Shown: positions 18,490-29,049, numbered from the stretch's first letter. The stretch is DNA of 64,000 nt from Fibrobacteraceae bacterium (GCA_017625775.1 JAGAKE010000014.1:100845-164844), one strand, 5' to 3'. The notes: generated from the letters alone by a model not told the origin. Program-made: numbers and translations.

Positions 18490-21360
18490 TTATCTTCCTA
18501 CAAGTTGTTTTTGAATTTCCCTTTCCATCAATCGTTTTTCAACAGGGTAGAAATATTCGTTCGAAAGAATCGCTTCTTTGTAAATTTCCTTAGCAAGTTT
18601 TGGTTCTTTAGCAAGCAAAGAAATCAATAAAGCGTTCCTTAAGAAAAATTCATCCATATCTTTAATTTCATACATTTCGTAGAAATTAGCAACTAGTAAA
18701 GCAGCTTCTGCCCAATTTTTTTGACGAGCTTTTTCCGTAATATCAAATTCCATTTGGAATGATTTTGGGAAAATATTTTGTTCGGCCAATTCAAGCATTT
18801 TTAAATAAACTGGGTGATTTCCTCGAAGTTCTAATGGAATATCTCTAATCCATTCAATGTACTGAATTCTAAACTCTTGCCATTCTTTAGAGGTATCAAC
18901 AATAGCTTCATTTCTTGAGTTAAGATAATTTAAAAGAGAATTTTCTTTATAAGGCGATTGAGTGACATTTAACGCATTTAGTTTAGCTCCTCGGCGTCTG
19001 TCAAATTCTTCTTTGTCTAAGTATTCTTGCCAACAAACTTCACAACTATCAAATACTTCTACAATGTGGGCATCTGAATTAACAAATCTTGCTTTTTCTG
19101 CTTTATTATCAACAATTGGAGTGAATGTGCTATTAGGTTCTACTCCTTCTAAAAGAGATTGAACCATTGATGAAGTGAATAAGAAATTCGCTTCTCCAAA
19201 AAATTCTGGAGAACGTTTAATTGATTTAAATTCTTTTATAAGAGTTGAATCTTTGTAAAAGCGTTGAATTCCTTCTTGATACACCGGCTGATCACTTGCT
19301 ATAATGATTATATCAGGTTCTTCTGGGGCTTTATAAAGAGAAACATGTGGGAAAACGGTATCAAGCGCTTTCAGAATATGAAGGAATAATAAGTCGTTAA
19401 ATTCATACGTTTGAATCCATTGAACCCAAAGACCGCCTGGCTTCATATAACGACGCATTTTACTATAAAATTCATGGCTAAATAAACTAGCAACGCCACT
19501 TACCCATGGGTTTGAAGGAACGCTGATAATTAAATCATATTGTTTTTTTCTAGTGTGGAAAAATGTTCCTGCATCATCAATGTGAATTTCAATTCTAGGG
19601 TCATCATAGCCTCGATAATTCCAAGGCAAAAACCCCTTTGCTAAATCCATCATTTCTTCTTCAATTTCTACACAATCTAAATGTTTTAACAATGGGTCTG
19701 CCAATAAGTAATGAGCGCCCATTCCACTTCCAAAACCAACCATTGCTGCGTCGTATGGAGTTGTTTTAACAGCCATTGGCATAAAGGCCGTTGCTGCTTG
19801 AGTTAATTCGTCTCCTGAAATAGGAGCGTTCCTGTCTTTACTCATACTTGCATCAGCTTTTCCATTTGTTTTTACATAGTAATGAACTTTAGATTCATGG
19901 AAACTAATGGTTGCAGTTTTTCCGTCTCGTATAATTATTTTTTCATCTGGATGTAGGTTTTTATAAGCGCGGAATGCTCCAGAAGTTATTAAAGATGGGT
20001 CAAACTTGATAAATATCGCAGGGAAAATCATTAGGCAACAGATGACATAAAAAGCAACACTTCTACGGAATTTTTTTCTGTAGAATACGAGTAAGAAAAA
20101 TCCGATAGCAAAGTCAGCAATGGCCGCAAATACTAACGCTCCTTTCAATTGAAGAAGAGGTAGAAGTAAAAGTCCGCCTCCAGCAGAACCTACAATAGAG
20201 CCCAATGTGTTCCAACCATAGACTTTTCCAATAGGCGCTTCTGATTTAAAAGCTCTAGTTAAAATTAATGTAATGATAGGAAGAGTCATTCCAGCAAAGA
20301 AACTGGTTGGAATCATCCATAACATAGAAAGTAGATATTTGAATACACTCCACCAAACATAACCACTTGCAGTTGGATTAAAAATTTGGTTAGCTTCATT
20401 CATCATTGCCCAAAATGGTTGATGGAAATAAAGCGTGCAAAGAGCAAAGAATGCCATAAAAATTTGAGCAAATGCTAAAATAATAAGAGAATCTTTTTTT
20501 ATGAATTTACCACTGACCAAACTTCCAAGCGACAAGCCTAAAATAAATGCAGAAAGCATTTGGTCAAAACTATGGCTCGAAGATCCCATAAGAAGGCTTA
20601 GCAGGCGAATCCATACGATTTCATAAATGAAAGATGTCATTCCTGTAATAGCAGCAATCCATAACCATGCTGTTTTGGGAGGCATGTTCTTTTCTTGGAA
20701 AATAGGAGATGAGTCTGTAGATTCTTCTTGTTCTGATTTAATGGCTTCTGGAGATGTAGTCAGTCCAATGAAAGCAAATATTCCCGCTAGTAGGAAGTTA
20801 ATAGAAGCTGCAATACAAAGAGTAGCGTGGTTTCCAAATATTGGAATCAATGTGTAACTTGTTACTAAAATTCCTATAGCACTACCAAAACTATTGGTGA
20901 AATAAAGTCTAGGAAGTGAAATTTCTGTTCCGCTTTTTCGCATTAAACCTGCAGCAATAAACGGAAACGTCATGCCTACGGCTATAGCTATGGGAAGTGT
21001 GCTTGCTGTAGCAAGAATTACTTTGCAAATTTCTGCGCCTCTAGTAGAAAGCGATGCTGTGAGTTCTGAGTTAAAAAAGAATTCGGTGAGGGTATTATAA
21101 AGAGGGTGGTAAAATACACCACCTAAACCAATAATTAGTTCTGTAACAGCGTAACCTAATAATGGACGCTTCACTTTCATTACAAGTTTACCTGCTAAGA
21201 AACTTCCAATAGCAAGTCCTCCCATGTAAATACAAAGAGTCAGAACTTGTCCATAACTTGAATGACCTAAAAAAAGTTTTAAATATCTCGCCCAAGATCC
21301 TTCATAGATTAGACCAGAAAAACCAGATAAAGCGAAAAGAGCGTAAATAAGAATATTCAT
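18490..21360 (-). CDS. Fused MFS-like membrane / spermidine-synthase-like protein
   Basis: Protein of 956 residues. The first ~445 residues contain two blocks of membrane helices joined by a polar linker. Residues ~480-720 form a spermidine-synthase-like Rossmann domain with VGFGSGMGAHYLL, DCVEIEEEMMDLAKGF and DDAGTFF. Where true aminopropyltransferases have a DSSDP-type catalytic loop this protein has ISVPSNPWVSG, as in other long fused homologues, so polyamine synthesis is doubtful. The C-terminal ~230 residues are helical without a recognised domain. GAGG precedes the ATG. Substrate and role are unknown; methyl or aminopropyl transfer coupled to transport is possible. Confidence 0.82.
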   Translation of the reverse strand: MNILIYALFALSGFSGLIYEGSWARYLKLFLGHSSYGQVLTLCIYMGGLAIGSFLAGKLVMKVKRPLLGYAVTELIIGLGGVFYHPLYNTLTEFFFNSELTASLSTRGAEICKVILATASTLPIAIAVGMTFPFIAAGLMRKSGTEISLPRLYFTNSFGSAIGILVTSYTLIPIFGNHATLCIAASINFLLAGIFAFIGLTTSPEAIKSEQEESTDSSPIFQEKNMPPKTAWLWIAAITGMTSFIYEIVWIRLLSLLMGSSSHSFDQMLSAFILGLSLGSLVSGKFIKKDSLIILAFAQIFMAFFALCTLYFHQPFWAMMNEANQIFNPTASGYVWWSVFKYLLSMLWMIPTSFFAGMTLPIITLILTRAFKSEAPIGKVYGWNTLGSIVGSAGGGLLLLPLLQLKGALVFAAIADFAIGFFLLVFYRKKFRRSVAFYVICCLMIFPAIFIKFDPSLITSGAFRAYKNLHPDEKIIIRDGKTATISFHESKVHYYVKTNGKADASMSKDRNAPISGDELTQAATAFMPMAVKTTPYDAAMVGFGSGMGAHYLLADPLLKHLDCVEIEEEMMDLAKGFLPWNYRGYDDPRIEIHIDDAGTFFHTRKKQYDLIISVPSNPWVSGVASLFSHEFYSKMRRYMKPGGLWVQWIQTYEFNDLLFLHILKALDTVFPHVSLYKAPEEPDIIIIASDQPVYQEGIQRFYKDSTLIKEFKSIKRSPEFFGEANFLFTSSMVQSLLEGVEPNSTFTPIVDNKAEKARFVNSDAHIVEVFDSCEVCWQEYLDKEEFDRRRGAKLNALNVTQSPYKENSLLNYLNSRNEAIVDTSKEWQEFRIQYIEWIRDIPLELRGNHPVYLKMLELAEQNIFPKSFQMEFDITEKARQKNWAEAALLVANFYEMYEIKDMDEFFLRNALLISLLAKEPKLAKEIYKEAILSNEYFYPVEKRLMEREIQKQLVGR

Positions 21361-21410
21361 AAGACCTCATTTAATTACAAATGAAAAATAAATTTTTATG
21401 TTTGCAATAG

Positions 21411-22520
<1,110 letters not shown>

Positions 22521-22541
22521 TTAATCATTTTTATTGAAAGG

Positions 22542-22572
22542 ATTTCGCTAGTTTAACTAGCGAAATTTTTTT
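22542..22572 (+). terminator. Rho-independent terminator of leuB
   Basis: Perfect stem ATTTCGCTAGTT / AACTAGCGAAAT followed by a T-run, 22 bp after the stop codon. Confidence 0.93.
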
Positions 22573-22594
22573 ATAAAAATTTTTTATAAAAAAA

Positions 22595-22617
22595 TCTGGC
22601 GGCATACTGCCGCCAGA
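22595..22617 (-). terminator. Second terminator of the pentapeptide-repeat gene
   Basis: Ten-bp stem TCTGGCGGCA / TGCCGCCAGA with a TAC loop. On the minus strand it is followed by a T-rich tract (forward A-run 22588-22594), so it is a back-up to the hairpin at 22621-22658. Confidence 0.85.
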
Positions 22618-22620
22618 AAT

Positions 22621-22658
22621 AAAAAAAAGAGTGCTTCGTTGAAAGCACTCTTTTTTTT
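22621..22658. terminator. Bidirectional terminator
   Basis: Sixteen-bp stem with A-run and T-run ends (core GAGTGCTT / AAGCACTC), seven bases after the stop of the minus-strand pentapeptide-repeat gene. Confidence 0.92.
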
Positions 22659-22665
22659 GTGGATA

Positions 22666-24084
22666 TTAATTCTTTTTCTTACGACGTTTCTTCTTCTGAG
22701 GCATTGCGTCATCTGCTACAGAGGAAGATTTTTTCTTTTCTACAACCACTTCAACAGCTTTTTCGCCTGGCTTTGTGAAGCCGAAAGCTCTTGGATTAAA
22801 GCCTTCTGGGAATTTGGTCTTATTGTTGTAGAATACGCGTTTGGCAGTGAACTTTTCAATTTTTGCATTAGAAAGGTCTGCACCATCAAAAATAACATTA
22901 TCCATCTTAGTATCAGCGTTGATTTTCATACCGGTCAAATCGGCATTAGTAAAATCAACTTTAGTAAGAACAGCACCAGAGAAGTTTGCTCCGGTCATCT
23001 TTGCACCAGTAAAGGCTGAAGATTCGATGTTAGCACTAGAGAAGTTTGCTTTGGTAAGTTCTGCGTTATCGAAAATGCTCTTAAAGATGTAAGCACCATC
23101 GAAGTCAGCTTTAAGCATTTGAGCGTTCTTGAAGAAGTTTTTAGAAACTTCTGTATCAAAGAAAGAAGCTCCATTCAACTTTGCTTTTTCAAAACGGCTT
23201 CCAGAAACAGAGCCTTTATCGAAAACCACTTCCGTCAAATCTTGACCATTGAAGTTCATGTCATCAAGAGTTGATTGAGCAAATTGAGCTTTTTGAAGTC
23301 TGGTCTTAGACAAATCTACATCGTCAAATGTAGTCAAAGAAAGGTCTGCACCCACCATGTTCACATCGGTAAACTTAGTGCCATTAAAGATGGCTCTTGA
23401 AAGACCTGCTTTTTCTAAGTTTACGTTTTTCAATTCAACGCCACTGAAATTAGCATTGATGAGGTTACATGCGGTAAAATCGGTCTTTTCAATGGTTGCA
23501 TCGGAAAGATTCGCACTACCCATCAAAGAACGAGTGAAGTTTGCATTGGTTAGATTTGCATCGCTAAAGTCGGCTTCCGTCAAGTCAACATCCATAATGG
23601 AAGCGCTTGTTAAATCGGCTTTAGAAAAATCAGCACGGTCAGAAACCTTCATAGCATCTAAACGTGCATTTTTCAAATTTGTTTTAGGGAAAGCACAATC
23701 CAACAAAGTTGCACGATAGAGGTTTGCTTCTTCCATGTTAGCGCCTTCGAAGTTTGCGCCACGAATATCAGCACCGCTAATAGTTACTTTTCTCAAATCG
23801 GCTTTACGGAAATCAGGATTGCTAATAACTGCATTCTGGAAACTTACACCGGATAAAGTAGCGCCACGGAACGATGGAGCATCACCTGCAGAACGCTGGA
23901 AGTCTGTTTGACCTTCTACTGCTTTAGCATTGTCAAAACGGAAACCATCAATACGTTTATCTCGGAAGGAAGTCTTTAATTCTTTGCCGCGGTAATCACC
24001 TGCTTCTTGAGCAAAAGATGCACAGGCCAAAGCGCCAATTAAGAAAAGGCCGACCTTGGAAGTTTTCTTAAACTGTATATTCAT
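22666..24084 (-). CDS. Exported pentapeptide-repeat protein with basic tail
   Basis: Protein of 472 residues with a signal peptide (MNIQFKKTSKVGLFLIGALA) and cleavage near AFAQE. Residues ~50-425 are nearly continuous A(D/N)LXX pentapeptide repeats (for example ADLRKVTISGADIRGANFEG), predicting a long right-handed quadrilateral beta-helix. The last ~30 residues form a lysine/arginine-rich tail (KKKRRKKKN). Secretion sets it apart from the cytoplasmic Qnr/MfpA gyrase-protecting proteins, so a periplasmic scaffold or adhesin is a better guess. An AAAGGAT site precedes the ATG. It is monocistronic with two terminators. Function unknown. Confidence 0.88.
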   Translation of the reverse strand: MNIQFKKTSKVGLFLIGALACASFAQEAGDYRGKELKTSFRDKRIDGFRFDNAKAVEGQTDFQRSAGDAPSFRGATLSGVSFQNAVISNPDFRKADLRKVTISGADIRGANFEGANMEEANLYRATLLDCAFPKTNLKNARLDAMKVSDRADFSKADLTSASIMDVDLTEADFSDANLTNANFTRSLMGSANLSDATIEKTDFTACNLINANFSGVELKNVNLEKAGLSRAIFNGTKFTDVNMVGADLSLTTFDDVDLSKTRLQKAQFAQSTLDDMNFNGQDLTEVVFDKGSVSGSRFEKAKLNGASFFDTEVSKNFFKNAQMLKADFDGAYIFKSIFDNAELTKANFSSANIESSAFTGAKMTGANFSGAVLTKVDFTNADLTGMKINADTKMDNVIFDGADLSNAKIEKFTAKRVFYNNKTKFPEGFNPRAFGFTKPGEKAVEVVVEKKKSSSVADDAMPQKKKRRKKKN

Positions 24085-24285
24085 TAGGGATCCTTTTAGA
24101 TGAAAGGTTATTTAATACTTTAAACTGCCTCTAAAATAAATAAAAAAAATGGGTTTTGCCAAAAAAAGATGATTTTTTTTGCAAAAAAAACACTTACAAC
24201 GCTTTCTTGGCGAAAAATGGATTTTTAAGGGGATTTTTGTGCTATAAATTCCTAAAAAATCTTCTAAATGCTAATTTTGTGCCGT

Positions 24286-25491
24286 ATGTTGGATTTTTCT
24301 ACTGATACTTTTGATGTAATTGTTTGTGGAGCTGGCCCTGCTGGTCTAAAAACAGCTCATGATTTGCTTCGTGATTCTAACGGAAAACTCTCCGTGCTTC
24401 TTTTAGATAGAAAGGAACCATGGAAAGAACCTGTGATTTGTGCCGAAGCGGTATCTCTTAAAGCTATTTCAAAGTATTGGGGAGTTAAACAAAGATTTGT
24501 GCGTGGCCCACTTTCTGGGGTTTATTTTGTAGCTCCAAATGGAGTGAAAGCTGAATTTTATCGAAAAGAATGCGGACTTCAATTAAATCGGGCGGAATTA
24601 CATCGCGATATTTTTGAAACAGCCAAGGGGTTCGGTTTATCTTTCAATTTTGAAACTCGTTGTGCTAGTATTGCCAGAGAAAATTCTGGAATTTGGAAAT
24701 TAAATGTAGAACATCGGGGTGAAGTCCAAAGTTTTTTTGCTCCTGTTATTGTAGATGCTACAGGACCAGGGAATAAACTAACAGCTAAAGTTGAAGAATT
24801 AGCAGAACTTGAAGATGGTAAAACTGATTTGGAACCAGCTGCTTTTGCTATAGCAGAAGGGATTGAACATAGTCGAGAACACATAGAACTACATTTTGGT
24901 TCTGAATTTAAAAGCGGTTATGGTTGGGTATTCCCAAGAGATGGTGTTGAAGTAAATGTTGGTATTGTTTTAGGAAAAGGATCAAGAGACGAAGGAATCT
25001 CCATTCGTAAAGCATTGGAAGAATTTATTGCAAAGCGTTATCCAGAAGCTAAAATTAAAGGCTATTATGGTGGTTCAATCGCATGCGGGCAATCTATGCG
25101 TCCGCTCGCGAAATTAGGCGTTTTCAAAGTAGGTGATGCCGCTAGTTGTGTAAATCCAATCAGTCGTTCCGGCATAGTAGAAGCGTTAAAAAGCGGAACT
25201 TGCGCCGCTAAATCAATATTAGAGTGGCTAGAAGCAAAAGATGATGCCGGTAAACGCCAAGCAGAAAAGCTCGCCTTTGAACGTTGGTTTGAATTGCAAG
25301 GGAAAACACACCTAAGAATTGCAAAAGCCAAGTCTGCTTTTGGAGCAATTCCAGATTCTCGTTTAAATAGAGCAGCTAATCGCCTGTCTGCGATTCCACG
25401 TGAAAAAGCTTCCTTATGGAAAATTTTCTTTGAAGTTCTTGCTCTTTCTCCTTCATTAATTTGGAAAATGCGTTCTTTCTTGAGGAGCTGA
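24286..25491 (+). CDS. Geranylgeranyl-reductase-family FAD oxidoreductase
   Basis: Flavoprotein of the ChlP/FixC superfamily that reduces isoprenoid double bonds in lipids or quinones. DVIVCGAGPAGLKTAHDLL forms the N-terminal dinucleotide-binding fold. The middle motif GYGWVFPRDG and GDAASCVNPISRSGIVEALK (the FAD-binding GDAA with the PxxxxGI region) are typical. An alternative ATG lies at 24268; neither has a clear ribosome site, and 24286 places the Rossmann strand closest to the start. The stop overlaps the sufE start by one base, indicating translational coupling. The substrate (menaquinone side chain or a polyprenyl lipid) is not identifiable. Confidence 0.85.
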   Translation: MLDFSTDTFDVIVCGAGPAGLKTAHDLLRDSNGKLSVLLLDRKEPWKEPVICAEAVSLKAISKYWGVKQRFVRGPLSGVYFVAPNGVKAEFYRKECGLQLNRAELHRDIFETAKGFGLSFNFETRCASIARENSGIWKLNVEHRGEVQSFFAPVIVDATGPGNKLTAKVEELAELEDGKTDLEPAAFAIAEGIEHSREHIELHFGSEFKSGYGWVFPRDGVEVNVGIVLGKGSRDEGISIRKALEEFIAKRYPEAKIKGYYGGSIACGQSMRPLAKLGVFKVGDAASCVNPISRSGIVEALKSGTCAAKSILEWLEAKDDAGKRQAEKLAFERWFELQGKTHLRIAKAKSAFGAIPDSRLNRAANRLSAIPREKASLWKIFFEVLALSPSLIWKMRSFLRS

Positions 25492-25937
25492 TGGTTGAAT
25501 TAGAAAAAAGACAGCAGGAAATTAGAGAAATTTTTTCTTCTTTTTCAGACCCTGATGATAAATGGGCCTTTATCTTAAAATTGGCTAGAAATCATGAAGG
25601 TATGGATTCAAATTTAAAAGAAGAAAAATTTTTGGTGCAGGGTTGTGCTGCAACAATGTATTTGGTTCCTTCATTTGAAAATGGAAAAGTTTATTTTAAA
25701 ATGGACACCGATGGCGGTGTGGAAAATCCACTAATTAGTCGCGGGCTTGGGGTGTTAGCTCTTAGAGTTTATAATGGACTTTCTCCAGAAGAAATTTTAT
25801 CTTCAAGCCCAGACTTTTTTCAAGAAATTGGTTTGACTATTGCACTTTCCGCTACAAGGGCCAATGGCTTTGCTAGCTTGTTAAAGCAAATCTATTTGTA
25901 TGCTCGTGTTTATGCGGCACTTTCATTAAAAAAATAA
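25491..25937 (+). CDS. sufE: SufE-like sulfur acceptor protein
   Basis: Small sulfur-transfer protein (148 residues from this start) that accepts persulfide sulfur from a SufS-type cysteine desulfurase and stimulates Fe-S cluster assembly. The active cysteine lies in VQGCAATMYL, followed by the typical DTDGGVENPLISRGLG region. I chose the ATG at 25491 because it overlaps the upstream stop (TGATG) and GAGGAG lies just before it; the frame extends upstream to 25461 without family similarity. No sufS or sufBCD is visible in the window, so the partner genes are elsewhere. Confidence 0.9.
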   Translation: MVELEKRQQEIREIFSSFSDPDDKWAFILKLARNHEGMDSNLKEEKFLVQGCAATMYLVPSFENGKVYFKMDTDGGVENPLISRGLGVLALRVYNGLSPEEILSSSPDFFQEIGLTIALSATRANGFASLLKQIYLYARVYAALSLKK

Positions 25938-25950
25938 CGAGGTAGAACAC

Positions 25951-26490
25951 ATGTTGACTTTTATGAAAAAGGATCATAATTTCGACGGGGAAGATACATC
26001 ATTTAAAAAAGAACCAGAACCGTCTGGAGAAAAACAAAATGTTCGTTTTATGAGTTGGCAAGATTTATTGACGCTTTTTGTGATTGGCGGATTGATTGCT
26101 GGTGGCTATTATTATTTTAAATCTGCTAAAGAAAAAGCGGCTGAATTTTTTACTCGTTGTGATACTTCTTACGAGGCGAAGGATCTTTTAACAGCTGAAG
26201 CTTGTTATGATTCAACGTGGGATTTAGGTTATGTGACTGATTCTATGGAATTGATTCGTCAAGAACGCATTGGAATTATAAAAGATGTTCGTATATCTCA
26301 AATGGATCTTTTGGAAGAAGTTGAAAGCTTGCTTGAATCAAACGATACGCTAGAGGCCGCAAAGAAAATGAAAACACTCCAACAGCCATTGCTTTTGCTA
26401 GGCAATAAATTGAAAGATTGGCAAGAAATGGAAAAGGTTTTGTCTGCTGTAGAAGTTAAGGAAGTTCCGGATTCTTCTGTTGCACAATAA
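25951..26490 (+). CDS. Membrane-anchored protein of unknown function
   Basis: Not recognised. The 179-residue product has a ~40-residue polar N-terminus, one hydrophobic helix (LLTLFVIGGLIAGGYYYF), then a helical C-terminal region rich in Glu, Lys and Leu (~60-175). The middle (RCDTSYEAKDLLTAEACYDS) looks like one TPR-like helix pair. The topology is that of a signal-anchored protein. GAGG lies 8 bp before the ATG at 25951. It follows sufE by 13 bp and could be co-transcribed. Its 3' end overlaps the convergent tsaE by 35 bp. Confidence 0.7.
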   Translation: MLTFMKKDHNFDGEDTSFKKEPEPSGEKQNVRFMSWQDLLTLFVIGGLIAGGYYYFKSAKEKAAEFFTRCDTSYEAKDLLTAEACYDSTWDLGYVTDSMELIRQERIGIIKDVRISQMDLLEEVESLLESNDTLEAAKKMKTLQQPLLLLGNKLKDWQEMEKVLSAVEVKEVPDSSVAQ

Positions 26491-26890
26491 TTTTTCTGCT
26501 ACTATCATTTAGAATTTCAATCTGAATCGTATGGGTAATTCCTATACGATTTTCTAGTTTTTCAGCCCATTCAAGTAAAGTAATTCCTTGACTTGATAAA
26601 CATCTAGAAAGTCCTATTTCTTCAAGATCGCTTCCTGAATTTAATCGGTATAAATCTAAATGGAATATTGGCGGTTCATTTGGATATTCATGAAGAATGG
26701 TGTATGTCGGAGAACAAACGGTACCCGTATAATTTAAACCTTTGCAAATGCCGCGTGTAATTAAAGTTTTTCCAGCACCAAGATTTCCATAAAACGCGAT
26801 AGCATCGCCAGGCTTTAATGATTTCGCAAAATTTTCAGCCCATTGTAATGTTTCGTCTTCAGAATGTGTGATTATTTCAAAGCGTTCCAT
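26456..26890 (-). CDS. tsaE: tRNA threonylcarbamoyladenosine biosynthesis ATPase TsaE
   Basis: P-loop ATPase that, with TsaB and TsaD, transfers the threonylcarbamoyl group to A37 of ANN-decoding tRNAs. Its 144 residues carry AFYGNLGAGKTLITRGI (Walker A), CSPTYTILHEY, FHLDLYRLN and LLEWAEKLE, the complete family pattern. It lies 3 bp after nspC on the same strand and overlaps the 3' end of the convergent gene at 25951-26490 by 35 bp. The extreme C-terminus is in this overlap and may be loosely constrained. Confidence 0.95.
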   Translation of the reverse strand: MERFEIITHSEDETLQWAENFAKSLKPGDAIAFYGNLGAGKTLITRGICKGLNYTGTVCSPTYTILHEYPNEPPIFHLDLYRLNSGSDLEEIGLSRCLSSQGITLLEWAEKLENRIGITHTIQIEILNDSSRKIIVQQKNPELP

Positions 26891-26893
26891 GGT

Positions 26894-28021
26894 TTATCCT
26901 AATTTATTTTTGAATTGTTCGTAAGAAAATTCGCGGAGAAGAGTAAACTGATCATTTTCCCAAATACCAATAGAAGGGTGTTTTACTCCGTTAAAGAAAG
27001 TAGTTTTCACCATTGTATAGTGAATCATATCTTCGAAAATAATTTTGTCACCAACTTGAAGAGGCTTATCGAAAGAATAATCTCCTAGCACATCACCAGC
27101 CAAGCATGAATTACCTGCAAGTCTATATTGGTATGTTTTTTCACCAGGATTCCCTGCTCCAATTATATTTGGACGATAAGGCATTTCAAGACAATCAGGC
27201 ATGTGTGCGCTAATTGAAACATTAAGTACAACAGTTTCTATTTCATTTTTAACAATATCACCAACAGTAGCCACTAATTCACCAGTTTGCCAACCAATGG
27301 CTTCGCCTGGTTCTAAGATTACTTCTGTTGTTGGATACCTTTTTTTGAAATTAATGATAATGGATTTTAATTTTTGAATATCATAATCTTTTCTTGTGAT
27401 ATGATGTCCGCCGCCAAAATTTACCCATTTCATTTGAGGAATCCATTTTGAAAATTTCTTTTCAAAATCAAACAACACCGATTCTAGGGCATCTGCATTT
27501 TGTTCACATAAAGCATGAAAGTGTAACCCTTCAATTCCCTCTAATAAATCAGAGCGAAATTCTTTTAGTGTGACTCCAAGTCGAGAATAACGCCCACAAG
27601 GATTATAAAGATCTGTTTCTACTGTAGAGGATTCTGGATTAACGCGAATTCCTGCACTTACATTAGCTTTACAAGTTTTTTCCTTGAATTTTTGCCATTG
27701 GGAAAAGCTATTGAATGTAATATGGTCAGAAAGAGAAAGAATTTCATCAATTTCATTATTTTCGTAAAGCGGGGCAAATAGATGGACTTCCTTATTCATT
27801 TCTTCCCGAGCTAATTTTGCTTCATTTAAACTAGAAGCTGTTGCGCCGCTTATGTATTTTCCAATTTCAGGAAATGTATGCCAAAAACTATAACCTTTTA
27901 AGGCGCAAATAATTTTAGCTCCTGTTTCTTGTTCAATATTTTGCATTATTAATAAATTTTTTTGAAGTCGTTCTAATTCCAGAACGTAGCATGGAGAGGG
28001 AACTTTTGAATAGTCAATCAT
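26894..28021 (-). CDS. nspC: Carboxynorspermidine/carboxyspermidine decarboxylase
   Basis: PLP-dependent fold-III decarboxylase that makes (nor)spermidine from its carboxy form in the alternative polyamine route. The 375 residues include CYVLELERLQKNL, the PLP-lysine region ICALKGYSFW, GLHFHALCEQ, GGGHHIT and EPGEAIGWQTGELVA. The frame stays open to 28255, but that leader is lysine-rich, non-homologous and overlaps the divergent permease gene. MIDYSKVPSPCYVLE at 28021 is therefore the start. The partner carboxynorspermidine dehydrogenase is not in the window. It is probably transcribed with tsaE. Confidence 0.93.
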   Translation of the reverse strand: MIDYSKVPSPCYVLELERLQKNLLIMQNIEQETGAKIICALKGYSFWHTFPEIGKYISGATASSLNEAKLAREEMNKEVHLFAPLYENNEIDEILSLSDHITFNSFSQWQKFKEKTCKANVSAGIRVNPESSTVETDLYNPCGRYSRLGVTLKEFRSDLLEGIEGLHFHALCEQNADALESVLFDFEKKFSKWIPQMKWVNFGGGHHITRKDYDIQKLKSIIINFKKRYPTTEVILEPGEAIGWQTGELVATVGDIVKNEIETVVLNVSISAHMPDCLEMPYRPNIIGAGNPGEKTYQYRLAGNSCLAGDVLGDYSFDKPLQVGDKIIFEDMIHYTMVKTTFFNGVKHPSIGIWENDQFTLLREFSYEQFKNKLG

Positions 28022-28083
28022 AATTCGCAATATAGAAATGCAACACAGCTTTTTGAATTGCTTAAGTTTTTTATTTTTTTGAA

Positions 28084-29049
28084 ATGGCTTTTTTCTTGAA
28101 AAGGTTTTGTTTTTTAGCGATAATTTTTTGCACTTTATTTGTGTTAGTACTTTCTTGTGGAGAAACGTTTGTTTCGCCGATAGTTTTGATTCAATCCGTT
28201 TTTGAAAGTAGTGAGCATTCTGTTGTGTTTTGGAATTTCCGTTTCCCATTAGCAATAGCTGCTACATTTGGTGGTGCTGGTCTTGCTGTTTCTGGGCTTG
28301 TTATGCAAAGCGTTTTTAGAAATCCTTTGGCAGGACCATTTGTTTTAGGCGTAAGTTCGGGCGCTTCTCTTGGTGTAGCTCTTGTGGGAGTTGCAGGAAT
28401 TGCTCTTACTTCATTAGGCATTTTACCAGCAGCGATGGCTGGAGCGTTTCTTACCATATTTATCGTTTTTGCTTGTTCTCGTTTTTTGATTGGAAAAACA
28501 GGAATTTTAATTATTGGTTTAATGGTTGGGTATTTAGCAGATGCAATTGTTTCTTTAATTTTATTTTTTGGAGAAGCGAATGCTTTAAGGGGTTTTATTA
28601 CTTGGGGAATGGGTTCCTTTTCAAGGTTAAGTATTACAAACGTTCCGTATTTTTCTGTAGCGATAATTATTGGGATGCTTCCTGCTTGTTTTTCATTAAG
28701 GTATTTAAATTTAGCCCCTTTTGGTGATGAATTTGTAAAAGATCATGGAATTTCTGTTTCATTTTACCGATGGTTGAATTTGTTAGCCGCCTCTTTTTTG
28801 GCTGCGGTAGTTACTGCATTTTGTGGACCGATTGCTTTTTTAGGTTTAGCAGTTCCTCATTTAGCGTATGGAATAATGAAAACAACAGATCATTGTTTTT
28901 TATTACCTGCCACCGCTTTACTTGGTGCTATGATTGCTCTTTTGGCTTCTTTATTTCCTAACCTACCGCTTCAAGCGTTAATGTCAATAATGGGCGTTCC
29001 TGTGATTCTTTGGATTTTACTTTCTTCCAAGGGGCGTTATCATGCTTAA
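28084..29049 (+). CDS. FecCD/BtuC-type ABC transporter permease
   Basis: Inner-membrane permease of 321 residues with about ten helices for uptake of ferric siderophore, heme or cobalamin. Typical motifs are FRNPLAGPFVLGVSSGASLG, GFITWGMGSF and FCGPIAFLGLAVPHLAY (the cytoplasmic EAA-like loop). The ATP-binding gene overlaps it by 8 bp. No periplasmic binding-protein gene is adjacent on either side, so the substrate is undetermined and the receptor must be encoded elsewhere. The start ATG has no obvious ribosome site. Confidence 0.93.
   Translation: MAFFLKRFCFLAIIFCTLFVLVLSCGETFVSPIVLIQSVFESSEHSVVFWNFRFPLAIAATFGGAGLAVSGLVMQSVFRNPLAGPFVLGVSSGASLGVALVGVAGIALTSLGILPAAMAGAFLTIFIVFACSRFLIGKTGILIIGLMVGYLADAIVSLILFFGEANALRGFITWGMGSFSRLSITNVPYFSVAIIIGMLPACFSLRYLNLAPFGDEFVKDHGISVSFYRWLNLLAASFLAAVVTAFCGPIAFLGLAVPHLAYGIMKTTDHCFLLPATALLGAMIALLASLFPNLPLQALMSIMGVPVILWILLSSKGRYHA

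Noticed and set aside
22841..23719. Plus-strand frames opposite the pentapeptide-repeat gene
   Set aside because: Antisense shadows caused by the repeated codon pattern; no start sites or domains.
28022..28255. Long N-terminal extension of nspC
   Set aside because: Lys-rich, non-homologous and overlaps the divergent permease; the family start is at 28021.
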